A stretch of DNA of 64,000 nucleotides from Bacteroidaceae bacterium (GCA_017650105.1 JAGCFO010000005.1:62001-126000), one strand, 5' to 3'; counted from the first letter of the stretch, positions 36,565-46,154 are shown. Notes: generated by a model from the letters alone, not told the origin. Translations and numbers: made by a program.

Positions 36565-36575
36565 AAGGAGAGAGA
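36565..36575 (+). promoter_or_regulatory. Purine-rich leader element before speA
   Basis: AAGGAGAGAGA, ending 14 bp before the start codon; the SD-like AAGGAG is further away than usual. It is complementary to both promoter spacers and could be an operator half-site or pair within a P1-initiated transcript. Confidence 0.4.
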
Positions 36576-36589
36576 CAACGAGCTGAAAA

Positions 36590-38482
36590 ATGAAAAAATG
36601 GCACATTGAAGATTCGGCTGACCTTTACAACATCAAGGGTTGGGGCGTTTCCTATTTCGGTATCAACGAGAAGGGACACGTTGTGGTTACGCCAAAGAAG
36701 AACGGCATTGAAGTAGATTTACGTCAGGTGATGGACGAATTAGCACTGAGCGATATAGGTGCTCCCGTACTGCTTCGTTTTCCTGACATACTCGACAACC
36801 GCATCGAACGGATGTCGTTCTGCTACAAACAAGCGTGCGAGGAATATGGGTTCAAGGGAGAGTGCTACTCCGTTTTCCCCATTAAGGTAAACCAAATGTA
36901 TCCTGTCGTGGAGGAGATAACGCGGCACGGGCAGAAATTCAATCTTGGTTTGGAGGCCGGCTCAAAGCCCGAACTCCACGCAGTCATTGCCGCCAACGCC
37001 GAAAACGACTCGCTCATCATCTGCAACGGATACAAAGACGAGAGCTACATCGAACTTGCCCTTATGGCACAGAAGATGGGCAAACGAATCTTTTTGGTTA
37101 TCGAAAAGATGAACGAGCTCAACCTTATCGCTACCGTGTCGAAACGGCTGAAAGTACATCCTCGCATTGGTGTGCGCATCAAGTTAGGAACGAGCGGAAG
37201 CGGCAAATGGGAAGACAGCGGAGGCGATGCAAGCAAGTTCGGACTTACCTCAAGCGAGCTGCTCGAGACACTTGAGAAACTGAAGAATATCGGCTTGGAA
37301 GAATGTTTGGAACTTATCCACTTCCACATCGGGAGCCAAGTGACCAACATACGCCACATCAAGACAGCAATCCGCGAAGCATCCCAATTCTATGTTCAAC
37401 TTCGGCAGCTCGGCTTCCCCGTCACATTCATCGATGCCGGAGGAGGAATGGGCGTTGACTACGACGGAACACGCTCGGCAAGCAGCGAATCGTCGGTGAA
37501 CTATTCCATGCAGGAATACGTGAACGACATCATTTACCAGATTATGGATGCTGCCGACAAAAACAACCTTCCGCATCCCAACGTTATAACTGAAAGCGGA
37601 CGTTCACTTGCCGCACACCATTCCGTCCTTGTGGTACAAGTTCTCGAGACAGTTTCTCTGCCACAGATGCCCGAAGAATGGGAAGTGGGCGAGAACGACC
37701 ATCAGCAGGTAAAGGACCTATATGAAATTTGGGACAACCTCACACAGCGCAGCGCACTCGAAAACTGGCACGATGCACAACAGATACGCGAAGAAACGCT
37801 CGAGTTGTTTGCTCACGGCTTAATCGATCTGAAGACGCGTGCCCAGATAGAAAAACTCTACTGGAGCGTAACGCGTGAAATCAATACTCTTGCCAAACAG
37901 ATGAAGCATGCTCCCGAGGAGCTCCGCAAAATAAACAAGCTGCTGGCAGACAAATACTTCTGCAATTTCTCCATTTTCCAGTCTCTACCCGACTCATGGG
38001 GCATCGATCAAGTGTTCCCCATTATGCCTCTGCAAAGATTGGATGAATGTCCCGACCGACAAGCTACGCTTCAAGACGTCACTTGCGACAGCGACGGAAA
38101 AATAGCATCTTATATTTCTGAAAACGCTGTCACAAGCAGCCTTCCCGTTCATACAATCAAAAAGAAGGAACCCTACTATATTGGCGTCTTCCTTGTGGGA
38201 GCCTATCAGGAAATCTTGGGCGATATGCACAATCTGTTCGGCGACACGAATGCAGTACACATCTCAGTGACAAAAGACGGATATAAGATTGAAAAGACCA
38301 TCGACGGAGAAACTGTAAACGACGTGCTTGAATACGTCGACTGGAATTCCAAAAAGATGGTACGCACTCTTGAGACTTGGGTAGCCAAATCTGTAAAGCT
38401 AGGCACCATCACCCTTGAAGAAGGCAAAGAATTCCTGAACACCTACCGTTCGGGACTTTACGGATACACATACCTTGAATAA
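36590..38482 (+). CDS. speA: Biosynthetic arginine decarboxylase
   Basis: A 630-residue PLP enzyme that decarboxylates arginine to agmatine, the first step of polyamine synthesis here. PLP Lys99 lies in YSVFPIKVNQ. GLEAGSKPEL, FHIGSQ and IDAGGGMGVDYDG are SpeA family features, and length matches the biosynthetic SpeA form. The next gene, the carboxynorspermidine synthase, starts 25 bp after the stop codon. The duplicated promoter and complementary leader suggest special control of this entry step. Confidence 0.97.
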   Translation: MKKWHIEDSADLYNIKGWGVSYFGINEKGHVVVTPKKNGIEVDLRQVMDELALSDIGAPVLLRFPDILDNRIERMSFCYKQACEEYGFKGECYSVFPIKVNQMYPVVEEITRHGQKFNLGLEAGSKPELHAVIAANAENDSLIICNGYKDESYIELALMAQKMGKRIFLVIEKMNELNLIATVSKRLKVHPRIGVRIKLGTSGSGKWEDSGGDASKFGLTSSELLETLEKLKNIGLEECLELIHFHIGSQVTNIRHIKTAIREASQFYVQLRQLGFPVTFIDAGGGMGVDYDGTRSASSESSVNYSMQEYVNDIIYQIMDAADKNNLPHPNVITESGRSLAAHHSVLVVQVLETVSLPQMPEEWEVGENDHQQVKDLYEIWDNLTQRSALENWHDAQQIREETLELFAHGLIDLKTRAQIEKLYWSVTREINTLAKQMKHAPEELRKINKLLADKYFCNFSIFQSLPDSWGIDQVFPIMPLQRLDECPDRQATLQDVTCDSDGKIASYISENAVTSSLPVHTIKKKEPYYIGVFLVGAYQEILGDMHNLFGDTNAVHISVTKDGYKIEKTIDGETVNDVLEYVDWNSKKMVRTLETWVAKSVKLGTITLEEGKEFLNTYRSGLYGYTYLE

Positions 38483-38507
38483 TTACAAATCTATAAAAAC
38501 GAATAAA

Positions 38508-39743
38508 GTGAGCAGAGTATTACAAATCGGCTGCGGAGGCGTAGGAACCGTTGCAGCCCACAAGTTGGCTCAGAATGCCGACATCTTTACCGACATTATG
38601 ATTGCCAGCCGCACCAAAAGCAAGTGCGACGCTTTGGCAAAGGTATTAAAAGACAAGTACGGAGTCAGCGTTGTCACAGCATCTGTTGATGCCGACGACA
38701 CAGCCGCTCTTGTGGCTCTGATGAAGTCGTTCAAGCCAGACATCGTTGTCAATCTTGCCTTACCGTATCAGGATCTTACCATTATGGATGCTTGCCTTGA
38801 GGCTGGATGCAGCTATCTCGACACCGCAAACTATGAGCCAAAAGACGAAGCTCACTTCGAGTATTCCTGGCAATGGGCTTATCGCGAGCGTTTCGAGAAA
38901 GCAGGCCTCACAGCTATCTTAGGCTGCGGTTTCGACCCGGGAGTTTCCGCCATCTATACCGCCTATGCAGCTAAGCATCATTTCGACGAAATCCATTATC
39001 TCGACATCGTTGACTGCAATGCGGGAAATCACCACAAGGCTTTCGCCACAAACTTCAATCCAGAAATCAACATCCGTGAGATTACTCAGAAGGGCCTCTA
39101 CTACAAAGATGGAAAGTGGATAGAAACAGAGCCCCTCGAGATACATCAGCCCATCACCTACCCCAATATCGGTCCCCGCGAAAGCTATCTGATGCATCAC
39201 GAGGAGCTGGAGAGTCTCGTTATCAACTTCCCCACAATCAAGCAGGGACGTTTCTGGATGACCTTCGGGCAGCAATATCTCACCTACCTCGATGTTATTC
39301 AGAATATCGGTATGTCGCGCATCGACAAAATAGAGTACGACGCTCCTCTAGCCGACGGTTCAGGAAAAACAGCCCGTGTCAAGATTGTTCCTCTGCAATT
39401 CCTCAAAGCCGTGCTTCCCAATCCGCAAGATCTGGGTGAAAATTATGATGGAGAAACCAGCATCGGTTGCCGCATTCGTGGAATCAAGGACGGCAAGGAG
39501 CGCACCTATTACGTATACAACAACTGCTCGCATCAAGCTGCATACCAGGAGACTGGAATGCAAGGCGTCAGCTACACAACCGGTGTTCCCGCTATGATTG
39601 GAGCCATGATGTTCTGCAAAGGCATCTGGAAACGTCCAGGAGTTTGGAACGTGGAAGAATTTGACCCTGATCCATTCATGGAACAGCTTAATGTTCAGGG
39701 ACTTCCTTGGCACGAGCAGTTCGATTGCGATTTGGAACTCTAA
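38508..39743 (+). CDS. Carboxynorspermidine synthase (saccharopine dehydrogenase-like)
   Basis: About 411 residues from the GTG at 38508, which places the Rossmann motif VLQIGCGGVGTVAAHKL at the N-terminus; a TTG at 38475 overlapping speA would add 11 residues. It reductively couples aspartate semialdehyde with putrescine (or diaminopropane) to make carboxyspermidine/carboxynorspermidine, the substrate of NspC. CGFDPGVSAIYTAYAAKHHF and YNNCSHQAAYQETG are typical. Co-transcription with speA is strongly suggested by spacing. A terminator follows. Confidence 0.93.
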   Translation: MSRVLQIGCGGVGTVAAHKLAQNADIFTDIMIASRTKSKCDALAKVLKDKYGVSVVTASVDADDTAALVALMKSFKPDIVVNLALPYQDLTIMDACLEAGCSYLDTANYEPKDEAHFEYSWQWAYRERFEKAGLTAILGCGFDPGVSAIYTAYAAKHHFDEIHYLDIVDCNAGNHHKAFATNFNPEINIREITQKGLYYKDGKWIETEPLEIHQPITYPNIGPRESYLMHHEELESLVINFPTIKQGRFWMTFGQQYLTYLDVIQNIGMSRIDKIEYDAPLADGSGKTARVKIVPLQFLKAVLPNPQDLGENYDGETSIGCRIRGIKDGKERTYYVYNNCSHQAAYQETGMQGVSYTTGVPAMIGAMMFCKGIWKRPGVWNVEEFDPDPFMEQLNVQGLPWHEQFDCDLEL

Positions 39744-39764
39744 GCGTACATAACAGAAAAGAAG

Positions 39765-39800
39765 AAGGGATGTCTGATTCAGTCAGCATCCCTTTTCTTT
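39765..39800 (+). terminator. Terminator of the speA operon
   Basis: AAGGGATG (39765-39772) pairs with CATCCCTT (39787-39794), with extra CTGA/TCAG pairing inside, followed by TTCTTTTA. Confidence 0.75.
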
Positions 39801-39930
39801 TATCATCAACACCTTAACTTTTGAAAAACCTCATATCCTCTCACAAATTCTCGGTTGCATAGATGCGAAGAAAAAACGAATAATCGGAAGGCATAATTCG
39901 GAAGCATTTAGGGAGTGAAAAAACTTTACA

Positions 39931-40025
39931 AAAGGAGAAAAGATTTTTCCTTCTCCAAAAATATTTTTCCCTTCTTCATATCGCGATATTTGTTCTCCAA
40001 AAAAGTTTTTTCTTTCTTCATATTT
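39931..40025. repeat. Dispersed AT-rich repeat copy R5
   Basis: Contains a perfect 12-bp palindrome ATATCGCGATAT (39978-39989) flanked by CCCTTCTTC on the left and TTGTTCTCCAAAAAA on the right, then TTCTTTCTTCATAT. It lies in the 520-bp gap between the speA terminator and the CotH gene promoter; the gap has no credible gene. Confidence 0.75.
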
Positions 40026-40148
40026 TGCTACCGAAAACAAATGATTTCGGGTATCGGAAAGAGCCTCTTTGGCAACTTCACGACACGATCGGAAAGACTG
40101 TATCCCTCAGCCTACCGAAAGATAAAAAGTGTGAAAAGGGACGAAATA

Positions 40149-40180
40149 TTTGGCCGATTAAGAAGAAGGGCGTATCTTTG
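40149..40180 (+). promoter_or_regulatory. Promoter of the CotH-protein operon
   Basis: TTTG (40149-40152), a 20-bp spacer, TATCTTTG (40173-40180), 87 bp before the start codon. Confidence 0.75.
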
Positions 40181-40267
40181 CAAGTTGAACGCGCGCGTAT
40201 GTGCACGTAGATAACAAGGAATACCAAGAATAGCTTCAAGCAAACCTCGTACCAAAACAACCTTAGA

Positions 40268-43200
40268 ATGAAGAGACACCTACCCTTACTTATAGCATGC
40301 CTCATTGGAGCGCTCACGCCTGCATTGGCAGACGACGACTGCCTGTTCGTATACGGCAAGGACAGCTCGCTGAGCGTGTTCCCCAAGCAGTATATCCTCT
40401 CTGAGTCACGCACAAACGACATGTTGACGCTCAGCCTTGAGGGTGACACCGTGATTAGCATCCCGATGAGCGAGATTGATAACATCTCAGGGCAGGCTCC
40501 CGAATTGCCGACGATGACGTCGTTTAAGTTCAACAACAAGTTCAACCCCGACCTGGTGCGAGACGTGGAGCCCATCTTCATTGACGGCATCGTGCCGACT
40601 GAACTTGACCTTGAGGTGCCCGTTATCGGAAAGAGACTCACGCCATCCTTTAAGCTGAGCGACGACAAAGCAGAAGCCTATGTGGATGGAGTGAAACAGG
40701 AGTCAAAAGTGTCACGCCCGCGTTTTGACAAGGATATTACCTATACCGTGAGCTATCCCAACTGGAGGATATTTACTCGTAAGCAGCTCACAGAGGAAAA
40801 ATGGAGCGAAGTGAAGGAAGGCGGCTGGCAAGAAGTAGCACTCACTCCCGACATGATTTCAACCAATCAGGAGTCGAACCTTGACAATGAGAATACATCT
40901 CAAATGCTTGACGATGATGAGAATACGTATTTCCAGTCGAGATACGGTCAAGGGCAGCTTCAGGAATATGTCTACATCGACATAGCTCTGCCCCACGCTC
41001 TTAATCAGTTCAAACTCTTTTATCAGACGTGGAACAGAACTAGCAATTACAACGTGACGGAACTTCTCATCAGCGCATCCAACGACGGTCTGGACTGGAA
41101 GGAGATCAAAATCCTGAGTGCTGATAAAGACGGCCTGCCATCTAGATATACAGGCGGCGGAGGGCAAAAATACACTTCCGAACCAATCGACCTCCGCACA
41201 GAATACTCCTACATTCGTCTGACTGCCATCAATGGAGAGAAGACACCCAGCAACGGGAATCCCCTGCCCTACTATGTAGCTTGGGCCGAGATGAGGATTC
41301 TTGAATATATCAAGTCGGACGATCAACCCGTGCTGTTGGAGCCTGCCACTTATGCATCGCAAATGATGCCCTACGGCAACGACTACAGCATCCACGTCGA
41401 CTTCCTCTCGGAGACAAGCGACGTTCCGCGTATTGACATATGGACCGACTGGGGAATTCTTCCATATGACCGCTCAACATGGCTCACAGGCACTTTCAAG
41501 CTTACAGGAAACGGAATGTACGACGACCTTGAAGACAGCATCAGCATCCGAGGGCGCGGCAACAGCAGTTGGGCCGGGCAATGGGGAAAGAGCCCGTATA
41601 ACATCAAGTTCAATACGAAGCAGAAACCGTTCGGACTCACGAAGGGAAAGAAATGGTGCCTGATAGCCAATGCTCAAACGGGTTCGATGATGGCAAACGC
41701 TATCGGCATGAAGGCGGCCCGCATGGTGGGCACCGACGGAGCAAATCACGTGATACCCGTTGAACTCTACATCAATGACGAATACCGCGGAAGCTACACT
41801 TTTACCGAAAAGGTAGGCATCGCAAACAACAGCATCGACATCGACGAGGCAAACAGCGTGTTGCTTGAGCTCGACAGCTATTTCGACGAGACATACAAGT
41901 TCTACTCCAGCCCCTTCACGCTGCCGACAAACATCAAGGACCCAGACCTTAGTGACCCAGAGTGGGCTTACACCGCCAGCGAGACATTCAACATCTATAA
42001 AGAAGAGTTCAACGAATTCTGCAAAGCCGTGTATGACAACAACGGGTTTGAGAGAATGATGGATCTGGAGTCGTTTGCCAAGTTCTTTATGGTGAACGAT
42101 CTCATCAACAACATGGAACTCGGGCATCCCAAAAGTACCTTCATGTATAAGGAAGGACTTCAGTCGCTTAGCGCCAAATACCACTTCGGACCCGTTTGGG
42201 ACCTCGACTGGGCTTACGGATATGAGAACAGTTCCCGCTACTATCAAAGTGACGTCAACACCGATCTCCTCCACACGAAAATGAGAGGACAGGCTGGCGA
42301 CAATTTCTTCTACGCTCTGCGCTATAGCAGTGATGATGTAAAGCGGGAGTACTATCGCGTATGGAAGGACTTCATGGACAACCACTTCGATGAACTCTTG
42401 GAATACGCTCAGGACTATTACGAATTTGCCAATCCTTCGTTTATTCACAATAGTTACATCTGGGGCGACGGCTCAAACTACGGCAATTCCATCCGCAACA
42501 TCCGCAATTGGCTGACAAATCGGACAAAATATATCATGAACAATATCGACGTGTATGTTTTGGACGATGATCCTTCAAGCAAGGGCGATGTAAACGGAGA
42601 CGGATTCTTGAGCATGATCGACGTAATTTTACTGATAGATTATTTGCTTGGGAAAGAAGATGGAGACTTCGTGTTTGAAAATGCGGATGTTGACACAAAC
42701 AAAATCATTACCGTTACCGACTTGGTATGGGTAATCCAATACCTTACCGAGGCAGGCGTAACTCTTTCACCCTATCGGATGCCTCCAGCCGAAGTTCGTC
42801 TTTGCATGAACGACTTTGATGCTACTTTGGGCGAGAACTCAACGGTTGACGTAAGCCTTCTCCCCGTTGAGGAAGCAGACGAGAGTGTCGTATATTCAGC
42901 TTTGGCTTTTGACGTTGTAGTGCCCGATGGCATCACTCTGCAAGACGTCAATGTCGGCTCGTCTTCTCACATTGTCAACTTCTCAACCGACGAAGAGGGG
43001 AGGTCCCACGTGGTTATCTATTCCAACTCGAATGCCCCGATTTCTACAAACGACAAGCTTCACCTCAAAATCCGCTCAGACGCTGTGGTTGAGGAAAAGG
43101 CACGCGCAATTGCCATCGAGAACGCATCTATTGCTACTCTTAACGGAGAAGACCATCGTATGACAGGCACCCTTGGGCGCTTTGCACTCCATACAGGCAT

Positions 43201-43396
43201 CGACAACACGTTAGCAAACATCCGCATCGTGGGTGGAAAGCAGCTGACAATAGAAGCAATCGCTCCTACCCATGTGGAGATATTCAGAACCGACGGCGTT
43301 CTTCAACGTTCTATTGACGTTCCAACTGGACATACAACCGTAGAATTGCCAAGCGGCATCTATATCGTTAATGGAGTTAAGACAGTAATTTTCTAA
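40268..43396 (+). CDS. Secreted CotH-kinase family protein with discoidin, dockerin and cohesin-like parts
   Basis: 1042 residues with a signal peptide (about 1-21). An F5/8 type C (discoidin)-like domain lies at about 180-350 (YVYIDIALPHALNQFKLFY). The CotH-like kinase domain is at about 400-750, with RGRGNSSW, KPFGLTKGKKW and WDLDWAYG. A dockerin-type pair of loops follows at about 772-830 (DVNGDGFLSMIDV, then DVDTNKIITVTDL), then a cohesin-like beta-sandwich at about 840-975, and a short C-terminal tail like type IX or related sorting domains (LPSGIYIVNGVKTVIF). CotH domains phosphorylate Ser or bind Ca/ATP on surface proteins in some bacteria; the target here is unknown. The companion gene is 16 bp downstream. 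Confidence 0.88.
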   Translation: MKRHLPLLIACLIGALTPALADDDCLFVYGKDSSLSVFPKQYILSESRTNDMLTLSLEGDTVISIPMSEIDNISGQAPELPTMTSFKFNNKFNPDLVRDVEPIFIDGIVPTELDLEVPVIGKRLTPSFKLSDDKAEAYVDGVKQESKVSRPRFDKDITYTVSYPNWRIFTRKQLTEEKWSEVKEGGWQEVALTPDMISTNQESNLDNENTSQMLDDDENTYFQSRYGQGQLQEYVYIDIALPHALNQFKLFYQTWNRTSNYNVTELLISASNDGLDWKEIKILSADKDGLPSRYTGGGGQKYTSEPIDLRTEYSYIRLTAINGEKTPSNGNPLPYYVAWAEMRILEYIKSDDQPVLLEPATYASQMMPYGNDYSIHVDFLSETSDVPRIDIWTDWGILPYDRSTWLTGTFKLTGNGMYDDLEDSISIRGRGNSSWAGQWGKSPYNIKFNTKQKPFGLTKGKKWCLIANAQTGSMMANAIGMKAARMVGTDGANHVIPVELYINDEYRGSYTFTEKVGIANNSIDIDEANSVLLELDSYFDETYKFYSSPFTLPTNIKDPDLSDPEWAYTASETFNIYKEEFNEFCKAVYDNNGFERMMDLESFAKFFMVNDLINNMELGHPKSTFMYKEGLQSLSAKYHFGPVWDLDWAYGYENSSRYYQSDVNTDLLHTKMRGQAGDNFFYALRYSSDDVKREYYRVWKDFMDNHFDELLEYAQDYYEFANPSFIHNSYIWGDGSNYGNSIRNIRNWLTNRTKYIMNNIDVYVLDDDPSSKGDVNGDGFLSMIDVILLIDYLLGKEDGDFVFENADVDTNKIITVTDLVWVIQYLTEAGVTLSPYRMPPAEVRLCMNDFDATLGENSTVDVSLLPVEEADESVVYSALAFDVVVPDGITLQDVNVGSSSHIVNFSTDEEGRSHVVIYSNSNAPISTNDKLHLKIRSDAVVEEKARAIAIENASIATLNGEDHRMTGTLGRFALHTGIDNTLANIRIVGGKQLTIEAIAPTHVEIFRTDGVLQRSIDVPTGHTTVELPSGIYIVNGVKTVIF

Positions 43397-43412
43397 TCTT
43401 CGCGAAACCATC

Positions 43413-44747
43413 ATGAAAAAGATATCATATTTGCTTCTTGCTCTCGTTTCTTTGCTCACGCTAGATGCTGCAGCACAAATCACGTCGCTCCCCATCACTC
43501 TTACTCGAGAAGATGGCTTGCCCGGTGTTGAAAACTACGATTACTGGCAGATGCAATACAAATACATTTCGCCAAATATCCAGCTAAAAAAACCTATTGA
43601 TGCCATTCGCATCACTGTCCTCGAGACAACATCGGGCGACAGCGGAGGTGGATACCCTTGTTTCGCCTTATCGGAGTTTTTCCTGTATGACTCAAACGGA
43701 AAGGAAATAGAGCTGAGTGTTGACAATTTCAGCACGAATGCACAAGAACAATCAGAAGGACCTATGGAATTTATCTGCGACAGAAACAGAGGAACTTATT
43801 TCCATTCTCTATGGTCCTGGTATAATGGGGAAACAGGCTTCCATTATGTAGAAGTTGCCTTCCCTACTCCCTTGCAAGAGTTCTCTTTCGAATACACCAC
43901 GCGCTATCATGACATATCCCCTACGAGCATTGAAATTTCCGATCCAAATGCAGAAGAAATTCCGACACCTATCGATTCCATCTATGCTTCAGTAAAGGAA
44001 ACGGAGAAAGGGAGCAACTGGATGCTGACAGTAGGTTTGAATGACAATGATGATGAAGATGAGTATACTGCTATGCAGATGGACGTTGTAATTCCCCAAG
44101 GGCTTTCCGTCCCAGAATATCCTGAGATAAGCAAAGCATGGGCATCCTCTACTCATACGTCAACGAAGGGATTTATCGATGACAATACGTGCCGATTGAT
44201 TCTCTACTCCACAAAAAATACTCCATTCAGAGCAAGCAAAGGAGATATCTGCACTCTGAAGTTTAATGCAGCTGGAATAGCTGAGGGCGACTACGACGTC
44301 TATATCAAGAATATTCGTTTGACAACAGTTCGAGGAACAGAAGTCGAGATGAGTGACGTCTCGCTCAAAATGCACGTCTCGGAACTTAGCTATACCCTCA
44401 CAATTAACCTAAAGGAGGCTTCTCAAGGCTACGCCACAGGAGCTGGCACTTACCCTGCTGGTTCACAAGTTACCATTGAAGCAATTCCATACGAAGGATT
44501 CCTATTTGCTATGTGGAGTGACGGATATATCACAAACCCGCGTGTTATCACGCTGAAGAAGAATATGTCCATCACGGCAATATTCAAGAAAGACAACTCG
44601 GGTGTAGAAACGATGACAATGGAAGAAAAGCCGCTTCCAGAAATCATTTATGATATGCTGGGACGTCCTATTCACACAGATGGGAAACAACTCTCGGACC
44701 TTCCCAAAGGCATCTACATCATCAACGGAAAGAAAGTAATAAAATAA
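43413..44747 (+). CDS. Secreted companion protein with discoidin-like, cohesin-like and InlB-like parts
   Basis: 444 residues with a signal peptide (MKKISYLLLALVSLLTLDAAA). Residues about 20-175 form a discoidin-like domain. About 190-325 is a cohesin-like sandwich resembling the one at the C-terminus of the preceding protein (MDVVIPQGLSVPE versus FDVVVPDGITLQD). About 330-395 is a divergent InlB-type repeat (YPAGSQVTIEAIPYEGFLF). The tail (YDMLGRPI, LPKGIYIINGKKVIK) looks like a Bacteroidetes C-terminal sorting domain. It is probably co-expressed and surface-located with the CotH protein. No catalytic motif. Confidence 0.85.
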   Translation: MKKISYLLLALVSLLTLDAAAQITSLPITLTREDGLPGVENYDYWQMQYKYISPNIQLKKPIDAIRITVLETTSGDSGGGYPCFALSEFFLYDSNGKEIELSVDNFSTNAQEQSEGPMEFICDRNRGTYFHSLWSWYNGETGFHYVEVAFPTPLQEFSFEYTTRYHDISPTSIEISDPNAEEIPTPIDSIYASVKETEKGSNWMLTVGLNDNDDEDEYTAMQMDVVIPQGLSVPEYPEISKAWASSTHTSTKGFIDDNTCRLILYSTKNTPFRASKGDICTLKFNAAGIAEGDYDVYIKNIRLTTVRGTEVEMSDVSLKMHVSELSYTLTINLKEASQGYATGAGTYPAGSQVTIEAIPYEGFLFAMWSDGYITNPRVITLKKNMSITAIFKKDNSGVETMTMEEKPLPEIIYDMLGRPIHTDGKQLSDLPKGIYIINGKKVIK

Positions 44748-44770
44748 GGAGAACAATAATCCAACCAAAA

Positions 44771-44807
44771 AACAGGGAGTGCTCAATACGAATGAGCACT
44801 CCCTGTT
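44771..44807. terminator. Bidirectional terminator
   Basis: AACAGGGAGTGCTCA and TGAGCACTCCCTGTT form a perfect 15-bp stem with a 7-nt loop, between convergent genes ending at 44747 and 44827, with T/A-rich flanks on both sides. Confidence 0.9.
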
Positions 44808-44826
44808 GGTTTTAATTACCAAACTC

Positions 44827-45750
44827 CTATGCGGAGAGTTTACCCTCTTTCCTATGCATTACAAAAAAGATGATAATGGCAGCAACAATAAAGCCAATTC
44901 CTCCAATAATTCCTGTGCTGAGAGGACCTACGAAAGGATTGAACATCGTGTTTGCCTGCGAAGGATCAGACATAGCTGCGGTAAACATTAAGGGCAATGC
45001 GGCTGCCCCATTCATGCTTCCATGAGCCAAGACAGCAGGCCAGACGCTTTTCGCCCGCTCTGAGATATATCCGAAAAGGAAAGCGGCAACAACACAAAAT
45101 ACGCACATTGCAAAAATTGCCGCTACAACCATCCAAGGAGAGCTGACACCGAGAATTTGATGATAGTTATGCCCTACGGCTATGAGCGGCGCGTGCCATA
45201 AACCCCAGATGATGCCTGTGAGAAATGCAGCTTTTGAAAAAGAATACCTCTCATGGAGCTTGGGCATAAGGAACCCACGCCAACCCCACTCCTCGCCGAA
45301 GCAAGTAATCAGATTAAGAAGAGGAGCCAATAGCAGCAGAAGAACAAACAATACAATTCCAGCCACACCCGGAAGTTGCTCTGCATAGGGATTCGCGAAG
45401 GATGTGAATGTCTCCGGATGAAGGAGGAACCACACCACAGCCCCGATGATTATCAACACAAGGGGACCGAACCATCCTATCAGATAGGGAACGGCATTTC
45501 CTTTGAAGTTAGGGCGCAAATAGCAGTTTTCCCAGTCACCCGTTATCGCCCTAGTTATCAGCACACACAGGGTTGGCAAAAACATGCACATAGCAACCAT
45601 CGCCATCGTGAGAGCAGCAGCCATCCGGTCTGTCGTTTCTCCGCTATTGACGGCAGCATATCTCGGCGCTACTGCCAGTATCTCAAAGAGATATGTAAGC
45701 ACAAACACCAGAACAAGGTAGATAATGATACTTTTACGATTGTTTTTCAT
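44827..45750 (-). CDS. CPBP family intramembrane metalloprotease
   Basis: A 307-residue polytopic membrane protein of the CPBP/Abi family (CAAX protease and bacteriocin-processing). Conserved motifs are GEEWGWRGFL (EExxxR), WGLWHAPL (second-motif His) and LAHGSMNGAA (third-motif His), so the active site looks intact. The substrate is unknown. It follows the PH-like protein by 14 bp in the same direction. Confidence 0.9.
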   Translation of the reverse strand: MKNNRKSIIIYLVLVFVLTYLFEILAVAPRYAAVNSGETTDRMAAALTMAMVAMCMFLPTLCVLITRAITGDWENCYLRPNFKGNAVPYLIGWFGPLVLIIIGAVVWFLLHPETFTSFANPYAEQLPGVAGIVLFVLLLLLAPLLNLITCFGEEWGWRGFLMPKLHERYSFSKAAFLTGIIWGLWHAPLIAVGHNYHQILGVSSPWMVVAAIFAMCVFCVVAAFLFGYISERAKSVWPAVLAHGSMNGAAALPLMFTAAMSDPSQANTMFNPFVGPLSTGIIGGIGFIVAAIIIFFVMHRKEGKLSA

Positions 45751-45764
45751 AAGGCTCGAATTAT

Positions 45765-46154
45765 TTATTTATCCATCAAATCGACAACATATTTCTGTCC
45801 GTTGGACTCGAAATAGACTTTTCTTCCCTTCCCGGAAATGTAAATATGGTAGACATCTCCAGTATGACGATTCTTATAACGGGTACTATAACAGTACCTT
45901 ATGGAGTTAAAAGACTTGAAGCTGGCACCTAAGTGGAAATTACCCTCATACCACGTTTTCATATATTTCAACACATCTTCGGGAACCTCTTGGAACTCAA
46001 CACCAGCGATATCGATGATCTTCTTCCTCCACAGGCAGAAGGTGACTACAAGCCAGTCGCCTTTAATCTCGTTTCGCAGAGGAAGGGTTCTGAAGACAAA
46101 AAATAACGAAATCGCCAAAACGAGAACCCATATAATTGTAAACGCTACAGGCAT
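45765..46154 (-). CDS. Small membrane-anchored PH-like protein
   Basis: 129 residues. One N-terminal hydrophobic helix (residues about 3-21) is followed by a beta-rich domain resembling bacterial PH/YdbT-type domains (GDWLVVTFCLWRKKIIDIAG, then VYHIYISGKGRKVYFES). Function unknown. It is tightly coupled to the CPBP protease gene, so it may be a partner. The family call is by fold pattern only. Confidence 0.65.
   Translation of the reverse strand: MPVAFTIIWVLVLAISLFFVFRTLPLRNEIKGDWLVVTFCLWRKKIIDIAGVEFQEVPEDVLKYMKTWYEGNFHLGASFKSFNSIRYCYSTRYKNRHTGDVYHIYISGKGRKVYFESNGQKYVVDLMDK

Noticed and set aside
41474..42448. A 324-codon minus-strand frame inside the CotH gene
   Set aside because: Shadow of the CotH-domain coding sequence; valine/histidine-rich translation without motifs.
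40268..43396. A cellulosome scaffoldin
   Set aside because: Only one cohesin-like domain and one dockerin are present, with a CotH domain in place of multiple cohesins.
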